Translations under genes and position numbers: made by a program | Notes under the pieces: model-generated | Told to the model about the DNA's origin: nothing | The model's input: only the letters and a program-made list of their open reading frames with translations | The model's database searches: none | Shown here: positions 51,518 through 60,222 of the stretch, one piece after another | Layout: every line of letters begins with the position of its first letter | How positions within the stretch are numbered: the first letter of the stretch is position 1 | Assembly: GCF_026341515.1 (NCBI RefSeq) | Contig: NZ_JAPEOK010000001.1 | Span: forward strand, 6,696,001 to 6,760,000 | DNA length: 64,000 nt | From: Streptomyces sp. NBC_00878 | GTDB lineage: Bacteria > Actinomycetota > Actinomycetes > Streptomycetales > Streptomycetaceae | Direction of reading: 5' to 3'

Positions 51518-51790
51518 CTCATCCCCTGGAGATTTAGGGGATTTCCTTGTGAAGCTGCACCCGGTGTCTTCTAGGTAAGCAGGGGGAAATTTCGCGATGG
51601 TCATTCACCATTGACAGAAAGCTACTGTGGCATCGTCGCCTGACTTATATCGAGGCCATCGGATCCCCGTCGGGTCTGTCGCTTCAACTTTCCGTACTTT
51701 TTCGATCAACTCGGCTGGCCCGCCCGAGCGGAGTGACGCGAATAGCTCGGCCCAGGTGGCCACCTGGAGAAGCAGCGCGACGCCAAGACC
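51518..51790. other. Non-coding junction before the integrase remnant
   Basis: No gene. It contains a 16-base palindrome CCAGGTGGCCACCTGG near 51750. The integrase reading frame extends only about 13 codons upstream of 51791 before a TAG, marking where its N-terminus was lost. Confidence 0.4.
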
Positions 51791-52870
51791 ATGAAGAAGC
51801 CTGGCAAGGCGTGGACGGTCAAGGCGTGGCTGACGCATTGGATCGAGAACGTTGCGCCCCTCGCCGTCAACGAGAACACGATGGTCGGGTACGGCGTCGC
51901 CGTGCGGAAGCACCTGATCCCCGGTTTGGGGGCTCACCGTCTCGACAGGCTCAAGCCCGAGCACATCGAGGTGCTCTACTCCAAGATGCAGGCCAACGGC
52001 AGTAAGCCCGCGACCGCTCACCAGGTGCACCGAACCCTCCGCACCGCCCTCAATGAGGCCGTGCGGCGCGGGCATCTCGGCAAGAACCCCGTTCAGTTGG
52101 CCAAGGCACCGAAAACGGGAGAGTACGAGGTGGAGCCCTACAGCGTCCAAGAGGTACAGCGGTTGCTCAAGGCCGCTGACCAGAACCGCAACTCCGCTCG
52201 CCGGGCCGTTGCCCTCGCCCTCGGACTGCGCCAAGGGGAAGTGCTCGGGTTGAGGTGGGAGGACGTGGACCTTGACGGTGGGTTCCTCGTGGTTCGGCGT
52301 AGTCGACACCGGCCGCAGTACGCGCACGGGTGTGTGGACCCCTGCGGGCGTAAGGCCGCCGGCTACTGCCCACAGAAGCGACGCACGAACCCGGAGCTGT
52401 CCACCACCAAGTCGCGTGCCGGCCGCCGCGCCGTCGGTCTCCCCGAACAACTCGTTGACCTACTCCGTGCGCATCTCAAGGCGCAGGAAGGGGAGCGAGC
52501 GGAGGCCGGGGAACGCTGGGAGGAAAACGCCTTGGTTTTCCCGGATGAGCACGGTCGAAGCCCCTCGCACCGCCGGGACTAGGCCGAATGGAAGGCTCTT
52601 CTCACAGAGGCGAGGGTGCGGGACGGGCGTCTGCACGACGCGCGCCATACAGCCGCCACGGTCCTACTCATCCTCGGTGTCCCCGAGCGGGCTGTCATGG
52701 GCCTCATGGGGTGGTCGACCACGGCCATGGCCGCTCGTTATCAGCACATGGTGGACGCCGTGCGGACGGACATCGCGAAGCAGGTGGACGGACTGATCTG
52801 GAAGCCCGAGACGGACCGGCCGGACGACGATGACGATGGAGCCGCTGGGAAGCTCGTGCGGGCTGGCTAG
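51791..52870 (+). pseudogene. Tyrosine integrase, N-terminally truncated and interrupted by TAG
   Basis: The core-binding domain (WTVKAWLTHWIENVAPLAVN, KPEHIEVLYSKM) and catalytic domain are present: Arg in LALGLRQGEVLGLRWEDVDL, then HDARHTAATVLL (H-x-x-R) and the nucleophile Tyr in MAARYQHMVDAV. The usual 60-70 N-terminal residues that bind arm sites are missing. At 52580-52582 a TAG replaces what is normally a Trp codon (DEHGRSPSHRRD, stop, AEWKALLTEARV), cutting off the catalytic residues. It probably once integrated this element into tRNA-Cys and is now inactive. Confidence 0.88.
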
Positions 52871-52966
52871 GGGCGGCTGAGGGCCGCAGTTCCTCGATAT
52901 GAGAGGTGCGGTCCAACCTGCCGAAACTCGTGCGCATCCGGTCTCCGGCCGCGACATCCTGCCCTT

Positions 52967-53560
52967 ATGGACGAAGGACTTGTGGCGCTAGTGACGGCGG
53001 GCGTCGGACTGGTCGGGGCGCTTGGCGGCGCAGCTATAGGCGGACTGGCTGCGGTCCGTGGGGCGCGTACGGGGGCGGAGACCACGGCGCGCGCGACGAT
53101 CGAACAGGCACGGACCCAGGAGCGTGCTCAACACGACCACTGGTTGCGGGACGAGAGGAAACGTGCGGCGGTCCTCATGCTTGAGGCGTACGACAGGTTC
53201 ACCATTGCCGCATCCAACGTCACGCGCATGTTCGACCTGGAGATCGAGGCATCAACCGACGTCTGGAGCGCCCATAACACGAGCATGAACGAGATTCGGA
53301 GGGCCTACTTCCCCCTCCGTCTCCTCGGACCCGCTCGGGTGCATCAGGCGGCACGTGAGCTTTGGCAGTTGATCGAGCAGTACCACGAAGGGATTCAGGA
53401 GTGGGCCGAAGGCATCATGACGGTGACCGACGAAACCAGGGCCGAGTGGCGGGCTCGCGAGGAGCAGCAGAGGTACACGCTCGGACGTGCGCACAGCGAC
53501 CTGATTGACGCTGTGAGCGGGTCATTGCAGGGCAATGATGCCGTCCTGCGCCCCAACTGA
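52967..53560 (+). CDS. Membrane-anchored coiled-coil protein of unknown function
   Basis: 197 residues from ATG 52967. A glycine-rich hydrophobic N-terminus (ALVTAGVGLVGALGGAAIGG) is followed by a long charged helix (TTARATIEQARTQERAQHDH, LRDERKRAAVLMLEAYDRFT) and more helices. Similar short proteins are frequent beside integrase genes of Streptomyces elements, but their role is unknown. It is the last gene before the right attachment site. Confidence 0.65.
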   Translation: MDEGLVALVTAGVGLVGALGGAAIGGLAAVRGARTGAETTARATIEQARTQERAQHDHWLRDERKRAAVLMLEAYDRFTIAASNVTRMFDLEIEASTDVWSAHNTSMNEIRRAYFPLRLLGPARVHQAARELWQLIEQYHEGIQEWAEGIMTVTDETRAEWRAREEQQRYTLGRAHSDLIDAVSGSLQGNDAVLRPN

Positions 53561-53584
53561 GACGGCAACTGAGACGGAGGACCA

Positions 53585-53617
53585 AAAGGGCGGCACCCTT
53601 CCGGGGTGCCGCCCTTT
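53585..53617. terminator. Terminator downstream of tRNA-Cys (element-derived copy)
   Basis: AAAGGGCGGCACCC (53585-53598) pairs with 53604-53617, loop TTCC. Read on the reverse strand it ends in TTTT and terminates the tRNA. Its likeness to 46449-46485 shows the element carries a copy of the tRNA 3' end and its terminator. Confidence 0.8.
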
Positions 53618-53623
53618 CCTTTT

Positions 53624-53682
53624 GCCTGTTCAGGCACTTGAGGCCGTGGCGGGAATTGAACCCACGTGCCTCGCTTTGCAGG
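53624..53682. repeat. attR: 59-bp repeat restoring the tRNA-Cys 3' half
   Basis: Matches 46491-46549 with one substitution. Together with 53683-53712 it gives a complete tRNA, so the tRNA function survives integration. Confidence 0.88.
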
Positions 53683-53712
53683 CGAGTCCCTAAGCCACTC
53701 GGGCACACGGCC
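53641..53712 (-). tRNA. tRNA-Cys (anticodon GCA)
   Basis: On the reverse strand the acceptor stem GGCCGTG/CACGGCC, D arm CCCGAGTGGCTTAGGG, anticodon stem-loop CTCGC-CTGCAAA-GCGAG (GCA), four-base variable loop and T arm GTGGG-TTCAATT-CCCGC all fold correctly, with discriminator T as expected for cysteine tRNA. CCA is not encoded. It is the insertion target of the element to its left. Confidence 0.95.
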
Positions 53713-53987
53713 ACTCTTGAGTTCGGTGTGCCAGCTTTCCGATGTGCCGGTTTTCTGGTGTTCCGAACTCGATATGTCGACCGTAGGCCGTAGTCGGGCG
53801 GGGCTCAAGGGTAGGGGCTGGGCTGCAATGGGACTGCCACACGGCGTTCATGAACGGAGGCGGGGAGGGCAGGGAAAGGGCTGAGGGGAGTGGAGGGGGC
53901 GAGGGGTGGTCGTACGACCAAGGTCCCGGGGCAAGTCCCGTCTCCCGACAGGGGTCAATGTCAGTGGTGCCCCTTACCCTGGCGGGC

Positions 53988-55463
53988 ATGGCCACCCTGG
54001 ACCCGAGCGATACCGGCGTCGCTGACAGCCCGAACCCGCAGATCCCGTCGGCCGAAGCCGGCGCCCATGACGGTGTGCTCAGTCGTTCGTATCGGGCGCT
54101 CAGTATCGGGATCGTGTCCGTCGTGCTGCTCATCGCCTTCGAGGCGACTGCCGTGGGGACGGCCATGCCGGTGGCGGCGCGGGAGTTGGACGGGGTCTCG
54201 CTGTACGCGTTCGCGTTCTCCGGGTACTTCACGACGAGTCTGTTCGGGATGGTGCTGGCCGGGCAGTGGTCGGACCGTGCGGGCCCGCTGGGGTCGCTGA
54301 CGGCGGGGATCGGGGCGTTCGCGGCGGGGCTGCTGCTGTCGGGGACGGCAGGGGTGATGTGGCTGTTCATCCTCGGGCGGGCCGTGCAGGGGCTCGGCGG
54401 CGGGCTGGTGATCGTCGCGCTGTACGTGGTGGTCGGGCGGGTCTATCCGGAGCGGTTGCGGCCGTCGATCATGGCGGCGTTCGCGGCGAGCTGGGTGATC
54501 CCGTCCGTGGTCGGGCCGCTCGCCTCCGGCGCGGTCACCGAACACATCGGCTGGCGCTGGGTGTTCGTCGGGATACCGGTCCTCGTCGTCCTGCCGGTGG
54601 CACTCGCGCTGCCGCAGATACGGCGGCGGGCCTCCGGCCCGGCGGAGGGCGCCGTCGCGGCGCCCTTCGACCGGCGGCGTATCCGGCTGGCGCTGGCCAT
54701 CTCTCTGGGCGCCGGGCTGCTGCAGTACGGGGCGCAGGCCGTGTCCGACGAAAGCACGCGGTGGCTGTCACTCGTACCGGCCGTGGCGGGAGCCGCGCTG
54801 CTGGTCCCGGCGATGCTGGGGCTGCTGCCGAGGGGGACCTACCGGGCGGCGCGCGGGCTGCCGTCCGTGGTGCTGCTGCGCGGGGTCGCGGCCGGGTCGT
54901 TCATCGCGGCGGAGTCCTTCGTGCCACTGATGCTGGTCACCGAGCGGGGCCTGTCGCCGACGATGGCCGGATTCTCGCTGGCGGCGGGCGGGGGCACCTG
55001 GGCACTGGGGTCCTACGTACAGTCCAGGGCGCGCGTGGAACCGTACCGGGACCGGCTGATGGCGCTGGGCATGGTACTGACGGCGTCCGCCATCGCCGCC
55101 GCCCCGAGCGTGCTGATCGACGGGGTGCCGGTGTGGACGTTGGCGGTGGCCTGGGCCTTCGGCTGCTTCGGCATGGGCCTGGTGATCTCCTCCACCAGCG
55201 TCCTCCTGCTCCACCTCTCCGCCCCGGAGGAGGCCGGTACCAACTCCGCCGCCCTCCAGATATCCGACGGCCTCTCGAACGTCCTCCTCCTCGCCGCGGG
55301 AGGCGCCGCCTTCGCGGCACTGGGCGGGGGCACGGTGACCCATGCCGCCACAGAGGCCTCCGGCTCCGGCGGTCATCCGGCAGCCTTCGCCGCGGTGTTC
55401 CTGCCGATGGCGGGGGTGGCGTTGGCGGGTGCCTGGGTGGCCACGCGGGTGCGGGTCGCCTGA
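53988..55463 (+). CDS. MFS drug-type transporter (14-helix class)
   Basis: 491 residues from ATG 53988; a TACCCT hexamer at 53975-53980 suggests a leaderless mRNA starting at that ATG, and the open frame upstream is low-complexity. The antiporter signature is clear: LIAFEATAVGTAMPVAAREL, GQWSDRAGPLGSLTAGIGAF, GRAVQGLGGGLVIVALYVVV and SIMAAFAASWVIPSVVGPLA. It resembles EmrB/QacA-type exporters. The substrate is unknown, and no regulator is adjacent. Confidence 0.9.
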   Translation: MATLDPSDTGVADSPNPQIPSAEAGAHDGVLSRSYRALSIGIVSVVLLIAFEATAVGTAMPVAARELDGVSLYAFAFSGYFTTSLFGMVLAGQWSDRAGPLGSLTAGIGAFAAGLLLSGTAGVMWLFILGRAVQGLGGGLVIVALYVVVGRVYPERLRPSIMAAFAASWVIPSVVGPLASGAVTEHIGWRWVFVGIPVLVVLPVALALPQIRRRASGPAEGAVAAPFDRRRIRLALAISLGAGLLQYGAQAVSDESTRWLSLVPAVAGAALLVPAMLGLLPRGTYRAARGLPSVVLLRGVAAGSFIAAESFVPLMLVTERGLSPTMAGFSLAAGGGTWALGSYVQSRARVEPYRDRLMALGMVLTASAIAAAPSVLIDGVPVWTLAVAWAFGCFGMGLVISSTSVLLLHLSAPEEAGTNSAALQISDGLSNVLLLAAGGAAFAALGGGTVTHAATEASGSGGHPAAFAAVFLPMAGVALAGAWVATRVRVA

Positions 55464-55465
55464 AA

Positions 55466-55505
55466 GTGGTACCACGGCGACCCCAAAGGTAGTACCGTAG
55501 TGGTA
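55466..55505 (+). promoter_or_regulatory. Operator/promoter of the toxin-antitoxin pair
   Basis: GTGGTACCAC (55466-55475) is a perfect palindrome, and TACC-N5-GGTA (55493-55505) is a second dyad touching the antitoxin start. RHH antitoxins usually repress their own operon from such sites. TAGTAC at 55490-55495 could be the -10 element. Confidence 0.4.
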
Positions 55506-55708
55506 TGGCTATGAATCTTCGTCTGCGAGACGACCAGCAGGAGGCGCTCAAGCTGCGTGCAGAGGAGGAGGGGCGCAGCATGCACGCCATAGTGCTTCAG
55601 GCGATCGACCGGTATCTGGAGCAGGAGGCGGACAGGGCCACGGTTCGTCGCCTGGGGGCCAAGTACGCGGCGGGCCACGCCGACCTGCTGCGGAGGCTGG
55701 GGGAGTAG
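55505..55708 (+). CDS. Ribbon-helix-helix antitoxin
   Basis: 67 residues from ATG 55505 (ATG 55511 is also possible). The RHH fold is evident: MNLRLRDDQQEALKLRAEEE for the strand and first helix, then RSMHAIVLQAIDRYLEQEAD. The C-terminal helix should wrap the toxin. It directly precedes the Doc-type toxin gene with no gap, the standard antitoxin-first layout. Confidence 0.85.
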   Translation: MAMNLRLRDDQQEALKLRAEEEGRSMHAIVLQAIDRYLEQEADRATVRRLGAKYAAGHADLLRRLGE

Positions 55709-56095
55709 ATGAAGTACCTCACGGTCCAGGAGGTCCTGGACCTGGCGGAGCTGGCTTGCGGGGAACAGACCCAGGTTGCCGTACGTGACCTGGGTCTGCT
55801 CAGCTCGGCCGTCCACCGTCCCCAGTCGCAGATGTTCGGAGTCGAGGCATACACGGACCTCTTCGAGAAGGCTGCGGCGCTACTCCAGTCGCTTGCCTTG
55901 AACCATCCTCTGGTGGACGGCAACAAACGCATGGCGTGGATGTGCACGGTCGTTTTCCTCGACTTCAACGGTACGGAGATGCTCGACGTCGACCAGGAAG
56001 AGGCGTACAAGCTCGTCATCGAAGTAGCGGCGGGCAGCCTGGAGGACGTAGGGCTGATCGCCCTGCGCCTGAGGGCCCTGCGTGAGGCGATGTGA
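55709..56095 (+). CDS. doc: Doc/Fic-family toxin
   Basis: 128 residues, close to P1 Doc (126). The Fic-type active-site loop is HPLVDGNKR (His66 to Arg74), preceded by DLGLLSSAVHRPQSQMFGVE and followed by the MAWMCTVVFLDFNG helix. Doc toxins phosphorylate elongation factor Tu and stop translation. The catalytic His, Asn, Lys and Arg are present, so it should be active unless neutralised by the RHH partner. Confidence 0.9.
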   Translation: MKYLTVQEVLDLAELACGEQTQVAVRDLGLLSSAVHRPQSQMFGVEAYTDLFEKAAALLQSLALNHPLVDGNKRMAWMCTVVFLDFNGTEMLDVDQEEAYKLVIEVAAGSLEDVGLIALRLRALREAM

Positions 56096-56228
56096 CGTCA
56101 GTCCCATCCCCGGCTGACCCGGCGTCGTCCGCGCGTTGACGCGGTCGGGGCGCCGGTAGGGTGGCCCGGTTGTCATACGCAGCAGTTGTCATACGCAGCC
56201 CGAGCCGCCCAACCACCCCACGGAGACC

Positions 56229-58025
56229 GTGACTACCACCGCCGCCAGCGCCACCTCGCACCACCTGTCACCCGCGTTCCCCGGGCGCGCCCCCTGGGGT
56301 ACCGCCAGCAAGCTGCGTGCCTGGCAGCAGGGGGCGATGGAGAAGTACGTCCAGGAGCAGCCGCGTGACTTTCTCGCCGTCGCCACGCCCGGGGCCGGAA
56401 AGACGACCTTCGCGCTGACGCTCGCCTCGTGGCTGCTGCATCACCATGTCGTGCAGCAGGTGACCGTGGTCGCGCCGACCGAGCATCTGAAGAAGCAGTG
56501 GGCGGAGGCGGCCGCGCGGATAGGGATCAAGCTGGATCCCGAGTACAGCGCGGGGCCGCTCAGCAAGGAGTATCAGGGGGTCGCGGTCACGTACGCCGGT
56601 GTCGGCGTGCGGCCCATGCTGCACCGCAACCGCTGTGAGCAGCGCAAGACCCTCGTCATCCTCGACGAGATCCACCACGCCGGTGACAGCAAGTCCTGGG
56701 GCGAGGCATGCCTCGAAGCCTTCGAGCCCGCCACCCGCCGGCTCGCCCTCACCGGTACGCCCTTCCGCTCCGACACCAACCCCATCCCCTTCGTCACGTA
56801 CGAGGAAGGGAACGACGGGATCCGGCGGTCCGCCGCCGACTACACGTACGGGTACGGGAACGCGCTCGCCGACCACGTCGTCCGGCCCGTCATCTTCCTC
56901 TCCTACAGCGGCAACATGCGGTGGCGTACGAAGGCGGGGGACGAGATCGCCGCCCGGCTCGGTGAGCCCATGACCAAGGACGCCGTCTCGCAGGCCTGGC
57001 GTACCGCTCTCGACCCGCGCGGCGAGTGGATGCCCAGCGTGCTGCGCGCCGCCGACCAGCGGCTCACGGAGGTCAGGAAGGGCATCCCGGACGCCGGCGC
57101 CCTCGTCATCGCCTCCGACCAGGACTCGGCCCGCGCCTACGCCAAGCTCATCCGCGAGATCACCGGGACCAAGGCGACCCTCGTCCTGTCCGACGAGGCG
57201 GCGGCCTCCGACCGTATCGACTCGTTCAGCCACGGCGACGACCGCTGGATGGTCGCCGTCCGCATGGTGTCCGAGGGCGTCGACGTGCCCCGGCTGGCGG
57301 TCGGGGTGTACGCGACCACCATCTCCACGCCGCTCTTCTTCGCCCAGGCCGTCGGCCGTTTCGTACGGTCCAGGCGGCGTGGCGAGACCGCCTCCGTCTT
57401 CCTGCCGACCGTCCCCGACCTCCTCACCTTCGCCAACGAGATGGAGGTCGAGCGCGACCACGCCCTCGACAAGCCCAAGAAGGAGGGCGAGGAGGACCCG
57501 TACGCCGAATCCGAGAAGGAGATGGAGGAGGCGAACCGGGAGGAGGACGAGGACACCGGAGAGCAGGAGCAGTTCTCCTTCGAGGCGCTGGAGTCCGAGG
57601 CCGTCTTCGACCGGGTGCTCTACGACGGCGCCGAGTTCGGCATGCAGGCCCATCCGGGGAGCGCGGAGGAGCAGGACTACCTGGGAATTCCAGGGCTGTT
57701 GGAGCCCGACCAGGTTCAACTCCTGCTCCAGAAGCGGCAGGCCCGGCAGATCGCGCACAGCCGCAAGAAGCCGGACGACGAGGCCGACCTCCTCGAACTG
57801 CCCGCCGAGCGGCGGCCCGTGGTCTCCCACAAGGAGATGCTGGAGCTACGGAAACAGCTCAACACGATGGTGGGCGCGTACGTCCATCAGAGCGGCAAGC
57901 CGCACGGCGTGATCCACACCGAGCTGCGGCGCGTCTGCGGCGGGCCGCCGAGCGCGGAGGCGACGGCCGGGCAACTGCGTCAGCGGATCGCCAAGGTGCA
58001 GGAGTGGGCCACGCGTATGCGGTGA
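56229..58025 (+). CDS. DEAD/DEAH-box superfamily 2 helicase
   Basis: 598 residues from GTG 56229 (GGAG upstream). Walker A ATPGAGKT near 55-62, motif Ia VVAPTEHLKKQW, DEIHH box LVILDEIHHAGD, motif III LALTGTPFRSD, and C-terminal motifs V-VI (VRMVSEGVDVPRLAVGVYAT, QAVGRFVRSRR). A strongly acidic stretch (about 420-450) follows, then a C-terminal domain not in the core family. It may remodel RNA or DNA; target unknown. It is conserved in Streptomyces and stands alone. Confidence 0.9.
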   Translation: MTTTAASATSHHLSPAFPGRAPWGTASKLRAWQQGAMEKYVQEQPRDFLAVATPGAGKTTFALTLASWLLHHHVVQQVTVVAPTEHLKKQWAEAAARIGIKLDPEYSAGPLSKEYQGVAVTYAGVGVRPMLHRNRCEQRKTLVILDEIHHAGDSKSWGEACLEAFEPATRRLALTGTPFRSDTNPIPFVTYEEGNDGIRRSAADYTYGYGNALADHVVRPVIFLSYSGNMRWRTKAGDEIAARLGEPMTKDAVSQAWRTALDPRGEWMPSVLRAADQRLTEVRKGIPDAGALVIASDQDSARAYAKLIREITGTKATLVLSDEAAASDRIDSFSHGDDRWMVAVRMVSEGVDVPRLAVGVYATTISTPLFFAQAVGRFVRSRRRGETASVFLPTVPDLLTFANEMEVERDHALDKPKKEGEEDPYAESEKEMEEANREEDEDTGEQEQFSFEALESEAVFDRVLYDGAEFGMQAHPGSAEEQDYLGIPGLLEPDQVQLLLQKRQARQIAHSRKKPDDEADLLELPAERRPVVSHKEMLELRKQLNTMVGAYVHQSGKPHGVIHTELRRVCGGPPSAEATAGQLRQRIAKVQEWATRMR

Positions 58026-58475
58026 CCCTGCCTGTTCCTATGCTCATTCCCATGACCATTCCCATGCCTCTTGGTCCCATTACCCGTACGTCCCCGTGAG
58101 CGTCGGTGCCTTCATCGCGTCGGCATCGCATCGGCGCTCACCGCTCGTGTGCGCTCCGTGTGAGGGGCGTGCACACCCAGTGGCGTGCGCCGGTCATATG
58201 GGGGCGAAAGTGAACCTAACTTCGGGTAACCGAACGCGGTCCGTACCTACGAATGCCCGGATTCTGGACGGAGACTTCCGCTGAGCGAACCAGCTCGCTA
58301 CTGTCCCGCTACGCACACGCCCCGTGGCAGCGCCGCCGCGGAGCGCAGCCGGTGCCGCCCGGGAGAGCCCGGGACGCAGCCGACCGGCGGCCTCTGACGC
58401 GCGTCGCCGACGGGACCGGTGACGCATCCGCCGCGTAAGGGGGCCGTCGACCCTCACCACTAAGGAGTGGGCGTC
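58026..58475. other. 450-base non-coding region upstream of the IclR gene
   Basis: No gene supported. TTCGGGTAACCGAA (58221-58234) is a short dyad that could be an operator for the IclR protein. The right part is GC-rich and carries AAGGAG (58461) before the IclR start. Confidence 0.35.
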
Positions 58476-59117
58476 GTGACCGCGGAAACCTCCCAGACGC
58501 TCGACCGGGGACTGCGCGTCCTCAAACTGCTCGCCGACACCGACCACGGTCTGACCGTCACCGAGCTGTCCAACAAACTCGGGGTCAACCGGACCGTCGT
58601 GTACCGCTTGCTCGCCACGCTGGAACAGCACGCCCTCGTACGTCGTGACCTGGGCGGCCGTGCCCGCGTCGGGCTCGGTGTGCTGCGGCTCGGGCGGCAG
58701 GTGCATCCGCTGGTCCGCGAGGCCGCGCTGCCCGCGTTGCGCTCGCTGGCCGAGGACATAGGGGCGACCGCCCATCTCACGCTGGTCGACGGTGCGGAGG
58801 CGCTCGCCGTCGCCGTGGTCGAGCCGACGTGGACCGACTATCACGTGGCCTATCGCGCCGGGTTCCGGCATCCGCTCGACCGGGGTGCCGCCGGCAAGGC
58901 GATCCTTGCCGCGCGGGCCGCTGCCGCGGAGGAGCCGGGTTACACCCTGACGCACGGGGAGTTGGAGGCGGGCGCCAGTGGTGCGGCCGCGCCGCTGCTC
59001 GGGGTTACGGGGGTGGAGGGCAGCGTGGGGGTCGTGATGCTCGCGGATGCCGTGCCGGAGCGGGTGGGGCCGCGTGTCGTTGACGCGGCCAAGGAGGTGG
59101 CTGAGGCGTTGCGCTGA
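58476..59117 (+). CDS. IclR-family transcriptional regulator
   Basis: 213 residues from GTG 58476, nine bases after AAGGAG (GTG 58467 lacks room for a binding site). The winged HTH is at the N-terminus (QTLDRGLRVLKLLADTDHGL, VNRTVVYRLLATLEQHALV). The effector domain follows (AEDIGATAHLTLVDGAEALA, HPLDRGAAGKAILAA). It is shorter than the usual 250 residues, mainly in the effector-domain C-terminal half. The ligand is unknown; it may control itself or the neighbouring genes. Confidence 0.9.
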   Translation: MTAETSQTLDRGLRVLKLLADTDHGLTVTELSNKLGVNRTVVYRLLATLEQHALVRRDLGGRARVGLGVLRLGRQVHPLVREAALPALRSLAEDIGATAHLTLVDGAEALAVAVVEPTWTDYHVAYRAGFRHPLDRGAAGKAILAARAAAAEEPGYTLTHGELEAGASGAAAPLLGVTGVEGSVGVVMLADAVPERVGPRVVDAAKEVAEALR

Positions 59118-59174
59118 GCGGAGGCCCTCCGGGGGGAGGGGGGAAGGGGGAGAGGTTGTACGACGGCTGCGGGT

Positions 59175-59305
59175 TGGTTGTGGCTGGGCGCGCAGTTCCC
59201 CGCGCCCCTAAAAAGCGGGCGGTTCCCTCGCCCCTGAAAGCCAACGGTTTGCCGCGCTCCTAAAAGCGGGCCGTTTCCCGCACCCCCTGCGAAACGGGGG
59301 CGCCC
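59175..59305. repeat. Streptomyces-type intergenic repeat cluster
   Basis: GCGCAGTTCCCCGCGCCCCT-type sequence and three further CCTAAAAAGCGGG / CCTGAAAGCC / CCTAAAAGCGGG units lie in tandem after the IclR gene. Sequences of this kind are dispersed between Streptomyces genes. The rest of the 262-base gap holds no gene. Confidence 0.55.
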
Positions 59306-59379
59306 AGCCCCCCGCATTGGCGCTTCCGCGCTGCCCAGGCCCCGGCTGCCGGAATTCGCCCTCACGTTAGATTGATCCC

Positions 59380-60171
59380 GTGCTCTCTCGTCTCACGCGG
59401 TTCCAGGCCGTCGCCGTCTGTGCTCTTCCCGTTGTGGCTCTGCTTGCCACGGCGGTGTTCTCGCCGTTGCCCTTCTCGGTGGCTCAGCCCGGGATGACGG
59501 CGAACGTCCTCGGCGAGAACAAGGGCGACCCGGTCATCACGATCACCGGCGCCGACAGCCGCGAGACGCGCGGCCAGCTGCGGATGACGACCATCGAGGC
59601 GACGGGGCCCGACCAGGACGTGAGCCTGGGTGACGTGCTCGACGGCTGGTTCCGTACGGACCAGGCGGTGATGCCGCGCGACTCCGTGTACCCGAGCGGC
59701 GACACCGTGAAGGAGATCGAGGATCACAACGCCGAGGAGATGAAGGAGTCCCAGGACACCGCCACCGAGGCCGCCCTGAACCACCTCGGTGAGAACTCCG
59801 GCGACATCAAGGTCACCCTCGAACTCGCCGACGTCGGCGGCCCCAGCGCCGGGCTCCTCTTCTCCCTCGGCATCGTCGACAAGCTGGACGGCGACGGCAG
59901 CGGCGGCGACCTCACCGGCGGTCGCAACATCGCGGGCACCGGGACCATCGACGCCGACGGGAAGGTCGGCGCGGTCGGTGGCGTCGCCCTCAAGACGCAG
60001 GCCGCCCGCCGCGACGGCGCCACGGTCTTCCTGGTCCCGAAGGCGGAGTGCTCGGACGCGAAGACGGACCTCCCGAAGGGGCTCCGCCTCATCCCGGTGA
60101 CGACCTTGAAGGACGCGGTCGGCGCCCTGGTGGCCCTGGAGAAGGGCCAGGGCTCGGTCCCGAGCTGCTAG
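59380..60171 (+). CDS. Secreted/membrane Lon-type (S16) protease domain protein
   Basis: 263 residues from GTG 59380. TAGATT at 59368-59373 is placed for a leaderless transcript. One N-terminal helix (FQAVAVCALPVVALLATAVF) anchors or exports it. The second half is an S16 peptidase-like domain: LADVGGPSAGLLFSLGIVDK with the catalytic Ser, and GKVGAVGGVALKTQAARRDG with the catalytic Lys. It lacks an ATPase, and no complete PDZ domain is evident in the middle. Related actinobacterial proteins are of unknown role, possibly processing envelope proteins. Confidence 0.88.
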   Translation: MLSRLTRFQAVAVCALPVVALLATAVFSPLPFSVAQPGMTANVLGENKGDPVITITGADSRETRGQLRMTTIEATGPDQDVSLGDVLDGWFRTDQAVMPRDSVYPSGDTVKEIEDHNAEEMKESQDTATEAALNHLGENSGDIKVTLELADVGGPSAGLLFSLGIVDKLDGDGSGGDLTGGRNIAGTGTIDADGKVGAVGGVALKTQAARRDGATVFLVPKAECSDAKTDLPKGLRLIPVTTLKDAVGALVALEKGQGSVPSC

Positions 60172-60222
60172 AGCCCATTGGAACCGGCTCCCCCCGAGCC
60201 CCCCGGAAGAGTCCGGCCTCGC

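Larger units (their letters stand above)
46491..53682. mobile_element. Decayed integrative element in tRNA-Cys (about 7.1 kb)
   Basis: The element is bounded by 59-bp direct repeats, one completing the tRNA-Cys gene. Inside are an endonuclease VII-like gene, an IS5-type insertion, a tRNA-Ser fragment, duplicated non-coding segments, a low-GC cargo cluster, a truncated tyrosine integrase and a membrane/coiled-coil protein. No replication initiator, excisionase or FtsK-like transfer gene is seen, so it is probably a composite remnant that cannot move by itself. Confidence 0.82.
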
